Source: a virus
Strand: one strand, 5' to 3'
Virus record (IMG/VR): IMGVR_UViG_3300017725_000063
Span: 1-25,436 of that record
Length of the DNA stretch: 25,436 nucleotides
The position numbers were made by a program, and so were the translations under genes. Below the pieces are notes generated by a model that had not been told where the DNA came from, ran no database searches, and saw only the letters and a list, made by a program, of their open reading frames with translations. Shown here piece by piece: positions 9,401 to 17,737 of this stretch (position 1 is the stretch's first letter; the number at the start of each line of letters is the position of its first letter).

Positions 9401-9729
9401 TTACATCGTCAGGTGTTCGTGGTGCGGAGGTCCAGGTTCCGTCTAGTGTACGGATGGCTGACGAGCCATCGGTCCAGAAAAGCATAGCACGGGATGTGCC
9501 TTCTTCTATAAGTGCAAAATCTGTTTCAGACATTGAAGATACCTCCGATATTGATTTAGATATCACTTTGGCGCCGGATGTCAATATGGATCTTGAAGTT
9601 CCTGTAGGTCAGAGGCTCAATCTGGAGACAAACGAGCTTGAGGCTGTTTCAATGCCATTGAAAGACATTCGCGCTATGATGGATGAAGAAGACGCTGTAA
9701 TGAAACGGTTGGAGTTCTGTACGATATGA
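6460..9729 (+). CDS. Polyvalent internal virion protein with ParB-like and RelA/SpoT-like domains
   Basis: Codes for 1089 residues, sitting among the ejection proteins. Residues 1-260 are helical with apolar segments (about 155-185 and 225-250). Residues 372-470 hold a ParB/sulfiredoxin-type domain: ADGRKVIADGHQRLGLAKR contains the G-H-x-R box. This resembles the DdrB-like ParB domain of phage polyvalent proteins. Residues 776-945 resemble the RelA/SpoT nucleotidyltransferase fold as found in polymorphic toxins: RDSYRFKTVI (D829, R832), WGWRII (G872, R874), NGQLVEW (E889) and AEGHLLFEEWR (H906). The linkers (480-770, 960-1060) are acidic or low-complexity. In such packaged proteins the extra domains are thought to enter the cell with the DNA. 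Catalytic activity is unproven: family Gln is replaced by Trp after E889. ATGA overlaps couple it to both neighbours. Confidence 0.65.
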   Translation: MNLGKADIKFLNSDPRRKMSAPAATWVENVVKAKDVGFLNGDAGSNSPGFAKSQIWEPIIESLNETEFLNNGERWTNPARYLISAPTTGQYKSEKAYNNAIEKIFSTIRQNQINLSSDLKQVNKSFIEKQTVELVNRERAELQKLSDDNPGFLYGTARFGGAMAASLSDPVTQQAMMLEGAVAIGRSMWRQLFNSAVLNGGAGAFSEIAVKEWYDELDVDYEFSDFVANVSANAALGAALPLAGAGIKLTANQARKGYLALTGNNQRGTLENREMAAGLLEAEEFEEVENPLQSATPNEAQYVHNQRLVEAGAAAANAQPPAMSPDAPLPMSAASVSAANLEGVNLISMVKASDIGVDAETFQFKAEGDEFGVTARLQGVQTFNPYWAGTVSVYEYADGRKVIADGHQRLGLAKRIMAQDPSQDISLHAYTFREIDGITPEEMRVVAALKNIVEGSGTAIDAAKVLRVDPSRLPDLPPNSELVQQARGIMPLSDNSFGMVVNGVVPAKYAAFVGRLIDDSDLQDAAMSVLAKANPENKFQAEAIVRQVKETPSEQVTQISLFGEELMTESYYFERGKILDRAYKELRRDKAAFETLVRNAERLEAEGNILAADANQRKAATDAQTITLLQALANRKGPLSDALNDAARTARDTGSYGPATSGFLDAVRRSIDAGDFQSISAGDIGRGVDGTAEVTRPSIEEPILEGFDEPTGPASDQQTGQLITDMFGAEEPVVTQRLDVSPIEEDVVAVQEIKMPIDDNLPPDQIRAQVRSLTEENTPIIKNLIKRIDEKFGTESGDNIKDLAKVIQKANRPSILAKKPWHKVSHIRDSYRFKTVIKDFRDVPAIFNELLASGIRLVKVDTGKLFDPKEWGWRIIAFDLRMPNGQLVEWYLPIKELEAQKKAEGHLLFEEWRNKTPEEILEQNDAYMETIRKSWNGYDQAFQSSLDRMGISIEDAAASWSKAESSMLEAARKSPSSSGMITSSGVRGAEVQVPSSVRMADEPSVQKSIARDVPSSISAKSVSDIEDTSDIDLDITLAPDVNMDLEVPVGQRLNLETNELEAVSMPLKDIRAMMDEEDAVMKRLEFCTI

Positions 9730-12200
9730 GTTTTAGAAAATGTATTGATGATGGTGTTGCTGCCGGTGAGCTTTCTTCTGAAAAGGCTGAGGAGATTAAA
9801 AACCTTTTTGGTGATCTTGAGGTTCAATATAATAAGCAAATGGGTTTTGCTGCGGCCAGCTCCAAAGCTGCCTTAGATACATCTGCGGCTATAAATAAAT
9901 TATCGAAGGAAAAGAAACGCCGTGCAATGCTACAGGCTAAAACCTGGACAAAAATACGAATGCACATGGATACATTCGTAACGGCGGTTACAGGTGAGCA
10001 AGACAAATACAAAGCTACATTTGATATCTTTGAGCAATCTGTAACATCTCGCTTTAACAGTGTCGCCCAGGTGCAAAGCGCAATCCGATCCAGAGCAACA
10101 TCGAAAATGGATCAGTTTCTTGGAACCTTTAAAAGAAACATTATTGGAGAAACTAGGGAAAAAGCAAAGTTAGAAAATGTTATTAGTGAAATATTCAAGC
10201 CAGGATCAACCGATGATGTTTCAGCGCGACAAATGGCTGAAGCTTGGGCAGAGGCTGCTGAGTATTTAAGGTTAAGGTTTAACGCTGCTGGTGGTGCTAT
10301 ACCGAAGCGAAAGGATTGGGGTATGCCTCAATTCCACAACTCTGTTGCGGTTGCTGCTGCTGGATTTACTTCGTGGCGCGATACGATCCTTCCAAAGCTT
10401 GATGTTAATAAAATGATTGATGAGCAAACGGGATTGCCATTTTCTCCGCAAAAGCTTGAGCTTGTTTTGAAAGATGTTTTTGAAACTATCCGGACAAACG
10501 GTCAGAATAAAAACAAACCTGGGAGCTTTGCTGGGAACCAATCGTTTGCTTCACGACATCAAGACCATCGTTTCCTTGTATTTAAAGATGCTGACAATTG
10601 GATGAAGTACCAAGAGGCGTTTGGAAATCCTAATGCTTTCGATGTTATGATGGCTCATATCGACAATATGTCCAGAGACATTGCTTTGATGGAAGTGATG
10701 GGTCCAGATCCAAAGACCACTTTAAGATTTATGAAAGACACTCTTACAAAAGAGGCCAGTTTATCTGGTGATGCAAAACAAATTAATAGTGCATCCAAAG
10801 CAAATGCGTTTCTTGATGATCTGTATTCCGCCACGGTAGGAACAAACAATGCGCCGGTAGATGGCGTATTAGCAACAACTATGGCTGGCACAAGGAATGT
10901 TCTTCATTCGGCCCAGCTTGGTAGCGCAGCTATTGCCGCTATAACCGATACTAATTTTGGGCGGATAGCCAGGACAATGAATGGCCTTCCCCAAACTAAG
11001 ATGATTTCAAAGTATTTAGAGTTTATGAACCCGCTTTCTCTTGAGGAAAAGGGCCGGGCAGCAATTAGGCTGGGTCTTACTGCTGAAGGATGGTCTACCT
11101 TGGCCGCTGGGCAGATGCGTTATGTCGGGGAAATATCTGGTCCAGAAGTAACTAGGCGAATATCTGATTTTGTTATGAGAGCTTCGTTGCTTTCTCCATG
11201 GACGCAGGCGGGTAGATGGTCCTTTGGTATGGAGTACCTCGGATTCTTAGCTGACAATGTTAATTTGCAGTTTAAGGATCTCCCTGCAAATATGCAAAAG
11301 AGCATGGAACATTATAATATTGGCGCTGAAAAATGGGAGATTATGCGTAAAACCCCTCTATATGATTATGAGGGTGCGAGGTTCCTAAGAGCTGAGGATA
11401 TTGAAAACCGCACCGATATAAACCAAGAGCTTGCCCGTGACCTTGCAACAAACCTATCTGTAATGATTGACACAGAAACTAACTTTGCTGTGCCTAGTAG
11501 CTCTCTCCGTGGCCGTGTGGCGATTACAGGTGATGCCAAGCCAGGGACATTAGCCGGTGAGCTTACAAGATCCTTTGCAATGTATAAGAATTTTGGTGTT
11601 ACCCTAGTAAACACGCACATCATGCGTGGATTGGCCCAGCCTACGGGCAGAGGAAAAGGCGCTTATTTTGCAGACCTTATGATAAGCACAACACTTATGG
11701 GCGCTTTGGCAATGCAGCTAAAGGAAATGGCAAAAGGTAGAGACCCACGGCCAATGAACACCGCTGAGTTTTGGGGCGCTGCTTTCATGCAGGGTGGTGG
11801 CCTTGGTATCTATGGCGACTTTATGTTTGGCAGCGTTAATAGGTATGGTGGCGGCTTGGCTGAAACTATTGCCGGTCCCGTAGTCGGATTTGCAAACGAT
11901 GTTTCTCAGCTAACAGTAGGCAACATACTCCAGGCTGCACAAGGTAAAGACAGTAATGCCGCAAGCGAGTTCATTGGGTTTGCCGGACGATATACTCCTG
12001 GATCTAGTTTATGGTATGCACGACTTGGCCTTGAGCGATTGGTTATTGACCAGGGTAAACTGTGGGTCGATTCTGATACGCGCACAAAGATGCGTAGAAG
12101 TGCCTCTAAGTATAGAACACAATACGGTCAAAAATACTGGTGGTCACAGGGCGAGGCTCTCCCCGAAAGATCTCCAGAGCTATCAAACGTGTTTGAGTAA
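9726..12200 (+). CDS. Internal virion / ejection protein (824 aa), BPP-1-like
   Basis: Third large protein of the core block. The N-terminus (MSFRKCIDDGVAAGELSSEK) is a short helical start of the type 'F-x-x-C-I-D-D-x-V-A-A-G-x-I/L-S', followed by a coiled coil to about residue 85. Near residues 645-705 there is an apolar stretch (STTLMGALAMQLKEMAKG) and the motif MQGGGLGIYGDFMFG, which I associate with the C-terminal part of large virion proteins of BPP-1-like podoviruses. The C-terminal 60 residues are basic and aromatic (YRTQYGQKYWW). No muramidase motif is visible. It probably forms the membrane-spanning part of the ejection channel; this is inferred from position and the apolar segments. 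Its start overlaps the stop of the preceding gene by four bases. Confidence 0.58.
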   Translation: MSFRKCIDDGVAAGELSSEKAEEIKNLFGDLEVQYNKQMGFAAASSKAALDTSAAINKLSKEKKRRAMLQAKTWTKIRMHMDTFVTAVTGEQDKYKATFDIFEQSVTSRFNSVAQVQSAIRSRATSKMDQFLGTFKRNIIGETREKAKLENVISEIFKPGSTDDVSARQMAEAWAEAAEYLRLRFNAAGGAIPKRKDWGMPQFHNSVAVAAAGFTSWRDTILPKLDVNKMIDEQTGLPFSPQKLELVLKDVFETIRTNGQNKNKPGSFAGNQSFASRHQDHRFLVFKDADNWMKYQEAFGNPNAFDVMMAHIDNMSRDIALMEVMGPDPKTTLRFMKDTLTKEASLSGDAKQINSASKANAFLDDLYSATVGTNNAPVDGVLATTMAGTRNVLHSAQLGSAAIAAITDTNFGRIARTMNGLPQTKMISKYLEFMNPLSLEEKGRAAIRLGLTAEGWSTLAAGQMRYVGEISGPEVTRRISDFVMRASLLSPWTQAGRWSFGMEYLGFLADNVNLQFKDLPANMQKSMEHYNIGAEKWEIMRKTPLYDYEGARFLRAEDIENRTDINQELARDLATNLSVMIDTETNFAVPSSSLRGRVAITGDAKPGTLAGELTRSFAMYKNFGVTLVNTHIMRGLAQPTGRGKGAYFADLMISTTLMGALAMQLKEMAKGRDPRPMNTAEFWGAAFMQGGGLGIYGDFMFGSVNRYGGGLAETIAGPVVGFANDVSQLTVGNILQAAQGKDSNAASEFIGFAGRYTPGSSLWYARLGLERLVIDQGKLWVDSDTRTKMRRSASKYRTQYGQKYWWSQGEALPERSPELSNVFE

Positions 12201-12221
12201 ATGGAACAAATCTGCTATAGA
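12193..12221 (+). promoter_or_regulatory. Candidate sigma70-like promoter for the tail fibre gene
   Basis: TTGAGT (12193-12198), a 17-base spacer, then TATAGA (12216-12221), preceded by TG one base upstream (extended -10). It overlaps the end of the preceding gene and lies about 25 bases before the fibre start codon. Sequence and spacing are good, but no activity is known; it could provide separate fibre expression. Confidence 0.4.
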
Positions 12222-12246
12222 GTGAGCAAAGGAACGGGAAAACGAC

Positions 12247-15200
12247 ATGAGTGATATTGCAATCAATCCAGTAACGCGGCGCGTTCAGTTCACAGGTAAT
12301 ACTGGAACAGGTCCATTCGCCTTTACGTTCAACGTCTTAAATAGTAGCGATATCGCAGTGTATAAGAACACTACGTTGCTAACCTTAACAGCAGATTACA
12401 CGGTTACAATTGCCGCAAATGGCACTGGATCTGTGACGCTTCAAACTGGTCAGGCTGTTATTTCTTCTGACTATGTAACAATTATAGGTGGACGCAACCT
12501 GGAGCGAACCACTGATTTCGTTACTGCCGGTGACTTGCTGGCTTCAAGCCTAAATGAGCAGCTAGACAGCAATGTTATTATGTCTCAGCAGCTTGATGAG
12601 AGCTTTGGGAGAGCGCTGTCCGTAAGTCCTGGCGATGTTGATGTAAGCATGACTCTACCAGCCGCGGCCTCTAGGGCAAATCAGGTTGTAGCGTTCACTA
12701 GCACGGGTGCAGTAACTACCACTAACCTTACCGACCTGCCAGAGCTGACCGTTGACAAGCTAAATGTTGATAATCTTACTTTAGATGGCAACACGATTAG
12801 CACCACCAATTCTAATGGCAATCTAATACTTACGCCGAATGGCACTGGCGATGTTGTGGTTTCTGGTGATCTTGTGGTCAACGGGACAACGACAACCATT
12901 CATAGCACTGTGGTAGATATTGCAGATAAAAACATAACGATTGCTTATGGATCTTCGGATGCGGCGGCTGCAAACGGAGCTGGTATTACTGTCGATGGCG
13001 CTGATGCTACGATGAACTATTACAGCACTCCTGACGGGTGGGAGTTTAATAAGGCTGTAACTGTTGGATATACTGGAAGCACTCCGCAAGATCTTGGGGG
13101 CGTTTTAAATGTTTACTCAAGCAGCTCAAGCGTACCAGGGATGGTTATCAAAAGCTCTTCTACTTCTGTAGATCCAAAAATTCAGTTTGAATACTCAAGC
13201 CAGATCTGGACTGTAGGTCAGGACTCAAGCAGTGATGATTTCAAGATTATTAACGGAACTAATCTTAATAGCTCCGCTGAAATTCACATAAATACAGACG
13301 GTGATGTGGCTCTTGGCGGCGTTAGTCATTATTCCAACTATGAGCTATCCGTTCCACAAAGAGTTGCGATTAGATCTGGATCGGCTGTAGCCGGTATTGA
13401 TTTTGCTGGCACGACTGAGCTTTTATTTGATGGGAATGTTGGTGGCACAAATGGCAGCTTTGCCAAGTTTAGGTTTGCTAGTAATGAATCCACAAAAATG
13501 GAAATTGATGGCACTACCTTAAAGGCACATGCCTTTGCATCGGTAAGTGGCACCGGCGTATCTGTTACCGATGATCTTAAATTTAGTGACAACAAAAAAG
13601 CTGTGTTTGGGGATAGCACTGATCTTAGTGTATATTTCGATGCTAGTGCAAATAAAAGTTATATATCTCACACCGGAAGCGGAAGCTTTCCAGTATTAGA
13701 GTTTAATACTGATGGCTATGATATGCGCTTTCTAGGCGGTGGTTACTTTATGATTAGAGCTACGCCTGGCGCAGATGTTAAGCTGTACCATGCTGGTTCG
13801 ACCAAGCTCACAACTAGCAGCAGCGGGGTGGTAATAACCGGATCTATTACGGCTGATAGCTTTGGCGGTGTGCTTTCTATTGCTGACGGATCAAGCTCTG
13901 CGCCCTCTTTAACCAATACTGGTAATACAAATACAGGATTGTTCTTTCCTGCCAATAATCAAGTAGGTATATCCGCAAGCGCAAGCGAGATAGTAAATAT
14001 TAGCACCACCGGCGTTAAAATTACTCCATTTTCGGGAACAGATGCCCTTGTGCTAAATAACAATGACACGAGCATTGGTGATAATAATGCTATAGCTCGT
14101 ATTATTGCTACCGCAGATGATCCTACCGCCGACCAAGAGGGTGCAGAAATACTCTTTTTATCTGCTGGCGCATGGTCAACAGATAGTTATCCGACTGAAA
14201 TAATTTTAAGAACAGATAACGGTGGTTCCTTAACTAATCGTATGGTTGTTGGCTCCACAGGTGCAGACATCACTGGGACTATCACCAGCGATGGGCTGAA
14301 TGTAGCTGGCGAAGGAATAATATCTAGCGCAACTACTGTAACAGACTTATCTAATCCAATTTTGCAACTTACTGGATCAAGCTATACAGCAAATGGAGTG
14401 TATGGAATTGGTTTTAGTTATAATACTGACGGTAGTGGCACCTCTCCAGTCTTTGCTGGTTATCAACTGACATCTGGTAGTGGAAACACAAAAGGAAATC
14501 TTGTATTTGGGACGAGGGATACAACAACCGCAGGAGACGTTCCCCTAATACGACAGAAGATAGCACCTAACGGCGACATCAGCTTCTACGAGGACACAGG
14601 CACTACGCCAAAGTTCTTCTGGGATGCGAGTGCGGAGAGTTTGGGGATTGGTAGTTCTACTATTTACGGTGACGGAGGCTCTACTCTAAGCCTTAGCGAT
14701 GACTTGGGTGGAAATGTTGGGGGCCGTTTAGCTTTACATTATACTGGAAACTCTGGCTATGCTCAAATCTCTACTTCAAATGCAAATGATGTTGTAATTG
14801 ATGCTGATAGAACAAATGCAGGCAGCAACACTAATATACAATTCCGCATCGACAATTCAGAACGCATGCGCATCACATCAGCGGGATCGGTCGGGATTGG
14901 CACGAGTTCGCCTACTGACTATGACGGAGAAGCAGACAATCTAGTTGTTGCATCTTCGGGTCACACTGGCATCACAATCGCAAGTACAGGGTCAAACCAA
15001 AGAACTAACTTATATTTCTCTGATGGGACGGTTGGGTCTGCTGCATATAGGGGTGGTTTTTCTTACGACCATAACGATGACAGTTTACTTGTAAGAACCG
15101 CTGCTGCAGAAGCCGCTAGGATAGATGCCAGTGGAAACTTGTTAGTAGGTAAATCCTCTACCGCAGTTAATACGCAAGGTATACAGCTTGGTAGCAATGG

Positions 15201-16680
15201 TAGATTTTATGCTACTTCTGACGGTGCTGAGAGTGCAGTTTTTAATCGTAAAACATCTGATGGTACTATTGTTGATTTTCGCAAAGATAACACCACTGTG
15301 GGGAGTATTAAGTCACGATCTGGCGTTGTATCTACTTTGATTCTTGACCCCCGATCAAACGGAGCAGGTTTGACCGCTAGTTCAAACACAATCATGCCAA
15401 CTACAAATACAGGTTCGTTGGGAGGAGTCGTAGATTTAGGTTCTTCTGGAGGTTACGCATTTAGAGACCTCTACCTGTCTGGCGATATTACATTTGGTGA
15501 CGGGCATTTCATCGGGGACGGTAATGGCGACAACCTAGAGATTGTATCTGGCGCTAGCGAAAACATTTTACTAAAATCGGCTGGGGGTATTATTTCGTTT
15601 AACGATGCCAGCGGCTCAAATGAGTATGCTAGGTTTGATCCTTCAGGCGGATTGCTGGTGGGTACAACGACTGAAGGTAGTGTTGACGCTGACAACCTAA
15701 CAATCTCAGGTGACAACCGTGTGGGTATGACTATTAGAAGTGCCAACAGTGGCAGTTCTAGAATTTACTTTAGCGATGGAACGACTGGTGCAGCGGAGTA
15801 TGTAGGGTACATTACCTACGACCACTCAGACAATCACATGCGTTTTGGAAGCGCTGCGGCTGAAACCTTTAGGATTGATGCCAACCAAAACTTGTTAGTG
15901 GGCAAAACAGCATTAAGTAATACCACGAATGGCACTACAATATCCCCAGGTATTGGTATTCAAAGTACCATCACAACAGCAAGCGGTGCATCTCAGAACC
16001 TATTCTTAAACAGACAAGATGCCGACGGAAATTTTATTGCGTTTAGAAAAGCAAACAGTCCTGTAGGAAGTATTGGGAGTAGTGCTGGTACAAATATGAT
16101 AATGGGTACAGGCGCTACTGGTATCTATTTTAATAATGCGTCTCAATCCGTTCATCCGTGGAATATTTCTGCTAATCAAGCAAGAAGCGGGGCGATAGAT
16201 TTAGGTCTAGCCGCACACCAGTTCAGAAACATATATATAAATGGCGGTGTATTCCTTGGCGGCACTGGGTTGGCTAATAAGCTGGATGACTATGAAACTG
16301 GAAGTTGGACACCTGTTGTTGTTGGATCAACGTCAGCAGGAACAGGCACATATCAATCCCGTGTCGGCAAATATACAAAGATTGGTAATAGAGTTCTAAT
16401 TGAGGCGCAGGTATTTATGACAGCGCACACTGGCAGCGGAGCCTTTTTAATTAATGGGCTACCTTTTGCTAGCAGAAACGAGGCTCCCGGTGGCTATAAT
16501 TTTGCAAGACCTCTCGCAACATCAAACAGTTATCTAAATGGCGCAGTCGACATTGTGGTTAATAATAATACAACCTCTTTGGTTCTTGTTCTTAACCCAC
16601 AAGACGGATCGTCAGTTAGTAATTACGCTATTGATGGCTTATCAAGGATTAGACTTTCTGGGCATTACGATGTCGCATAA
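12247..16680 (+). CDS. Tail fibre / receptor-binding protein (1477 aa)
   Basis: The first 130 residues resemble the virion-anchoring domain of T7-type tail fibres (VQFTGNTGTGPFAFTFNVLN, then DYTVTIAANGTGSVTL and ERTTDFVTAGDLLASSLNEQ). A trimeric Ser/Thr/Gly-rich shaft follows, with ITSAGSVGIGTSSPTD-type caps, the IADKNITIAYGSSDAAAANG module and YYSTPDGWEFNKAV. Two related modules are repeated at about residues 895-1077 and 1147-1338. A conserved linker (NKLDDYETGSWTP, residue 1350 onward) leads to a C-terminal beta domain that probably contacts the host receptor. No intramolecular chaperone triad or endosialidase motif was recognised. The ATG at 12247 follows GGAACGGGA. The gene has its own candidate promoter and is followed by two small hairpins. 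Confidence 0.85.
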   Translation: MSDIAINPVTRRVQFTGNTGTGPFAFTFNVLNSSDIAVYKNTTLLTLTADYTVTIAANGTGSVTLQTGQAVISSDYVTIIGGRNLERTTDFVTAGDLLASSLNEQLDSNVIMSQQLDESFGRALSVSPGDVDVSMTLPAAASRANQVVAFTSTGAVTTTNLTDLPELTVDKLNVDNLTLDGNTISTTNSNGNLILTPNGTGDVVVSGDLVVNGTTTTIHSTVVDIADKNITIAYGSSDAAAANGAGITVDGADATMNYYSTPDGWEFNKAVTVGYTGSTPQDLGGVLNVYSSSSSVPGMVIKSSSTSVDPKIQFEYSSQIWTVGQDSSSDDFKIINGTNLNSSAEIHINTDGDVALGGVSHYSNYELSVPQRVAIRSGSAVAGIDFAGTTELLFDGNVGGTNGSFAKFRFASNESTKMEIDGTTLKAHAFASVSGTGVSVTDDLKFSDNKKAVFGDSTDLSVYFDASANKSYISHTGSGSFPVLEFNTDGYDMRFLGGGYFMIRATPGADVKLYHAGSTKLTTSSSGVVITGSITADSFGGVLSIADGSSSAPSLTNTGNTNTGLFFPANNQVGISASASEIVNISTTGVKITPFSGTDALVLNNNDTSIGDNNAIARIIATADDPTADQEGAEILFLSAGAWSTDSYPTEIILRTDNGGSLTNRMVVGSTGADITGTITSDGLNVAGEGIISSATTVTDLSNPILQLTGSSYTANGVYGIGFSYNTDGSGTSPVFAGYQLTSGSGNTKGNLVFGTRDTTTAGDVPLIRQKIAPNGDISFYEDTGTTPKFFWDASAESLGIGSSTIYGDGGSTLSLSDDLGGNVGGRLALHYTGNSGYAQISTSNANDVVIDADRTNAGSNTNIQFRIDNSERMRITSAGSVGIGTSSPTDYDGEADNLVVASSGHTGITIASTGSNQRTNLYFSDGTVGSAAYRGGFSYDHNDDSLLVRTAAAEAARIDASGNLLVGKSSTAVNTQGIQLGSNGRFYATSDGAESAVFNRKTSDGTIVDFRKDNTTVGSIKSRSGVVSTLILDPRSNGAGLTASSNTIMPTTNTGSLGGVVDLGSSGGYAFRDLYLSGDITFGDGHFIGDGNGDNLEIVSGASENILLKSAGGIISFNDASGSNEYARFDPSGGLLVGTTTEGSVDADNLTISGDNRVGMTIRSANSGSSRIYFSDGTTGAAEYVGYITYDHSDNHMRFGSAAAETFRIDANQNLLVGKTALSNTTNGTTISPGIGIQSTITTASGASQNLFLNRQDADGNFIAFRKANSPVGSIGSSAGTNMIMGTGATGIYFNNASQSVHPWNISANQARSGAIDLGLAAHQFRNIYINGGVFLGGTGLANKLDDYETGSWTPVVVGSTSAGTGTYQSRVGKYTKIGNRVLIEAQVFMTAHTGSGAFLINGLPFASRNEAPGGYNFARPLATSNSYLNGAVDIVVNNNTTSLVLVLNPQDGSSVSNYAIDGLSRIRLSGHYDVA
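14929..16260 (+). repeat. Duplicated shaft module inside the tail fibre gene
   Basis: Copy A (about 14929-15477) and copy B (about 15680-16260) share a protein pattern in the same order: 'DNL...SG..G.TI.S', 'YFSDGT.G.A.Y.G...YDH.D', 'AAE..RIDA..NLLVGK', 'NR...DG....FRK....VGSI', 'G..DLG....FR..Y..G'. DNA identity is only partial, so this is an old tandem duplication or modular acquisition. Confidence 0.7.
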
Positions 16681-16682
16681 TA

Positions 16683-16724
16683 CCCCTGTTGGATTACAGG
16701 GGAGTCAGGTGGCAATACCGCCAC
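16683..16724 (+). promoter_or_regulatory. Two adjacent stem-loops after the tail fibre gene
   Basis: CCCCTGT (16683-16689) pairs with ACAGGGG (16696-16702) around a 6-base loop; GTGGC (16709-16713) pairs with GCCAC (16720-16724) around a 6-base loop. They start two bases after the fibre stop. No T-run follows, so termination would be weak; the pair may protect the 3' end of the fibre message or reduce read-through to the small genes downstream. Confidence 0.45.
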
Positions 16725-16744
16725 GATAAACACAGGAGGCCAAC

Positions 16745-16996
16745 ATGGCGCTTACAGAAGAAACAGTTCAAGACAAAATCGAGATCGTGAGTGAACATAA
16801 ATTCATTCAAGTCAGAACGGCCACGATTATCAAACGTGATGGCGTAGAAATTAGCCAATCGTTTTCACGTCATGTCGTTGCACCTAACGACGACATCACA
16901 GGCGAAAGCGCAGAGGTTCAAGCTATCTGTGCCGCAGTACACACACAAGCGGTTAAGGATGCTTATGCCGCCCATCTAGCCGCACAGGAGGTTTAA
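16745..16996 (+). CDS. Small conserved marine-phage protein after tail fibre (83 aa)
   Basis: An 83-residue protein with the pattern DKIEIVSEHKFIQVRTATII, then a short strand and an 'E-V-Q-A-I-C-A-A-V-H-T-Q' helix. Small proteins of this type (beta-hairpin plus C-terminal helix) commonly follow tail fibres in marine phages; I do not know a function. A strong ribosome site, ACAGGAGG, precedes the ATG. It may be a fibre-associated or assembly protein; that is inference from position only. Confidence 0.6.
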   Translation: MALTEETVQDKIEIVSEHKFIQVRTATIIKRDGVEISQSFSRHVVAPNDDITGESAEVQAICAAVHTQAVKDAYAAHLAAQEV

Positions 16997-16999
16997 CCT

Positions 17000-17308
17000 A
17001 TGGCCGTAACTTACACTTGGACTATCCCCACCTGCGAACATGACATCGCAACAGGTGGCATTAACGTAGTACACTGGCGCTGCACTGGCGTAGACGGAGA
17101 TCACTCTGCGTCTAGCTATGGCACTGTCGGGCTAACACCTGACCCATCTGCTGCTGACTTCGTTGCCTATGCTGACGTAACTGAAGCACAGGCTCAAGGC
17201 TGGGTCTGGGGCAGCGTATCGCAAGATGATACAGAAGCTGCTATCGCAACCAAGATCGACAAACTAATTAACCCAACTGAAGCCTCTGGAAACCCTTGGG
17301 CTGCTTAA
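17000..17308 (+). CDS. Conserved marine-phage hypothetical protein (102 aa)
   Basis: A 102-residue protein with the recognisable order TYTWTIPTCEHD, 'GGINVVHWR' strand, 'SSYGTVGLTPDPSA' turn, then TEAQAQGWVWGSV and a C-terminal NPTEASGNPW. I have seen this order in many marine phage proteins next to tail fibres, but no function is established. It lacks a signal peptide, membrane span or catalytic motif. AGGAGG lies just before the start, only three bases after the previous stop, so it shares a transcript with its neighbours. Confidence 0.65.
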   Translation: MAVTYTWTIPTCEHDIATGGINVVHWRCTGVDGDHSASSYGTVGLTPDPSAADFVAYADVTEAQAQGWVWGSVSQDDTEAAIATKIDKLINPTEASGNPWAA

Positions 17309-17330
17309 CTTAAACTGAAAGGAGATCATT

Positions 17331-17546
17331 ATGACTGAAGAAAAAAAGGTCATTACGATTGACGAAATCGAGTACACTGAAGATCAACTAAGCGATGAGG
17401 CAAAGGTCTGCATTAATCATATTGGTTCGCTGGATCAGAAGATTGGTTCAGCCCAGTTTAATCTGACTCAGCTACAGGGTGGCCGTGAGTTCTTCATGGC
17501 ACGACTGAAGACGGCTCTGGAAATAACGGAAGAAGAAGATGGATAA
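17331..17546 (+). CDS. Small acidic protein, DUF6447-like (71 aa)
   Basis: A 71-residue acidic protein: a short strand (KVITIDEIEYTEDQLSDEAK) followed by a single long helix (residues 27-60) and an acidic tail. The 'I-x-I-D-x-x-E-Y-x-x-x-x-L-S-D-E-A-K' start is the one I associate with DUF6447 proteins of marine phages; that family assignment is from memory and unverified. The function is unknown. AAAGGAGATC is a near-perfect ribosome site. The next gene starts eight bases before this stop, within GGAAGAAGATGG, so they are translationally linked. Confidence 0.6.
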   Translation: MTEEKKVITIDEIEYTEDQLSDEAKVCINHIGSLDQKIGSAQFNLTQLQGGREFFMARLKTALEITEEEDG

Positions 17547-17733
17547 ACGTACAGTGGCTTCGGCGCATGAGCGGATTGATGGTATTGAAAAAGAGGTGAT
17601 TGCTATGCAGACAGAAATGCGAATCCAATTCAAAGATCTGTTTGGCCGGGTCAAGCGCATGGAAGCAATTATGATCGGAACAACAGGTTTTATCATCGCG
17701 CTCTTAGTTGCTGTTCTGACAAAGATGGGCTGA
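17539..17733 (+). CDS. XhlA-like membrane protein, lysis cassette
   Basis: A 64-residue protein: charged coiled coil (about residues 8-42; RIDGIEKEVIAMQTEMRIQF) and one C-terminal transmembrane segment (residues 45-62, MIGTTGFIIALLVAVLTK). This is the architecture of haemolysin XhlA-type phage proteins, in which the helix lies in the cytoplasm and the tail anchors in the inner membrane beside a holin. Its place ahead of a holin and endolysin fits. It overlaps the preceding gene by eight bases. It could equally be a pinholin accessory; there is no direct evidence for lytic action. Confidence 0.6.
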   Translation: MDKRTVASAHERIDGIEKEVIAMQTEMRIQFKDLFGRVKRMEAIMIGTTGFIIALLVAVLTKMG

Positions 17734-17737
17734 CAAA

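Noticed and set aside
12681-15746. Minus-strand open frames within the fibre gene
   Set aside because: They arise from the repeated Ser/Thr codon pattern of the shaft; no start signal or family feature.
12247-16680. Diversity-generating retroelement acting on the fibre gene, as in BPP-1
   Set aside because: No reverse transcriptase, template repeat or A-rich variable repeat was seen in the window; the fibre end is an ordinary beta domain.
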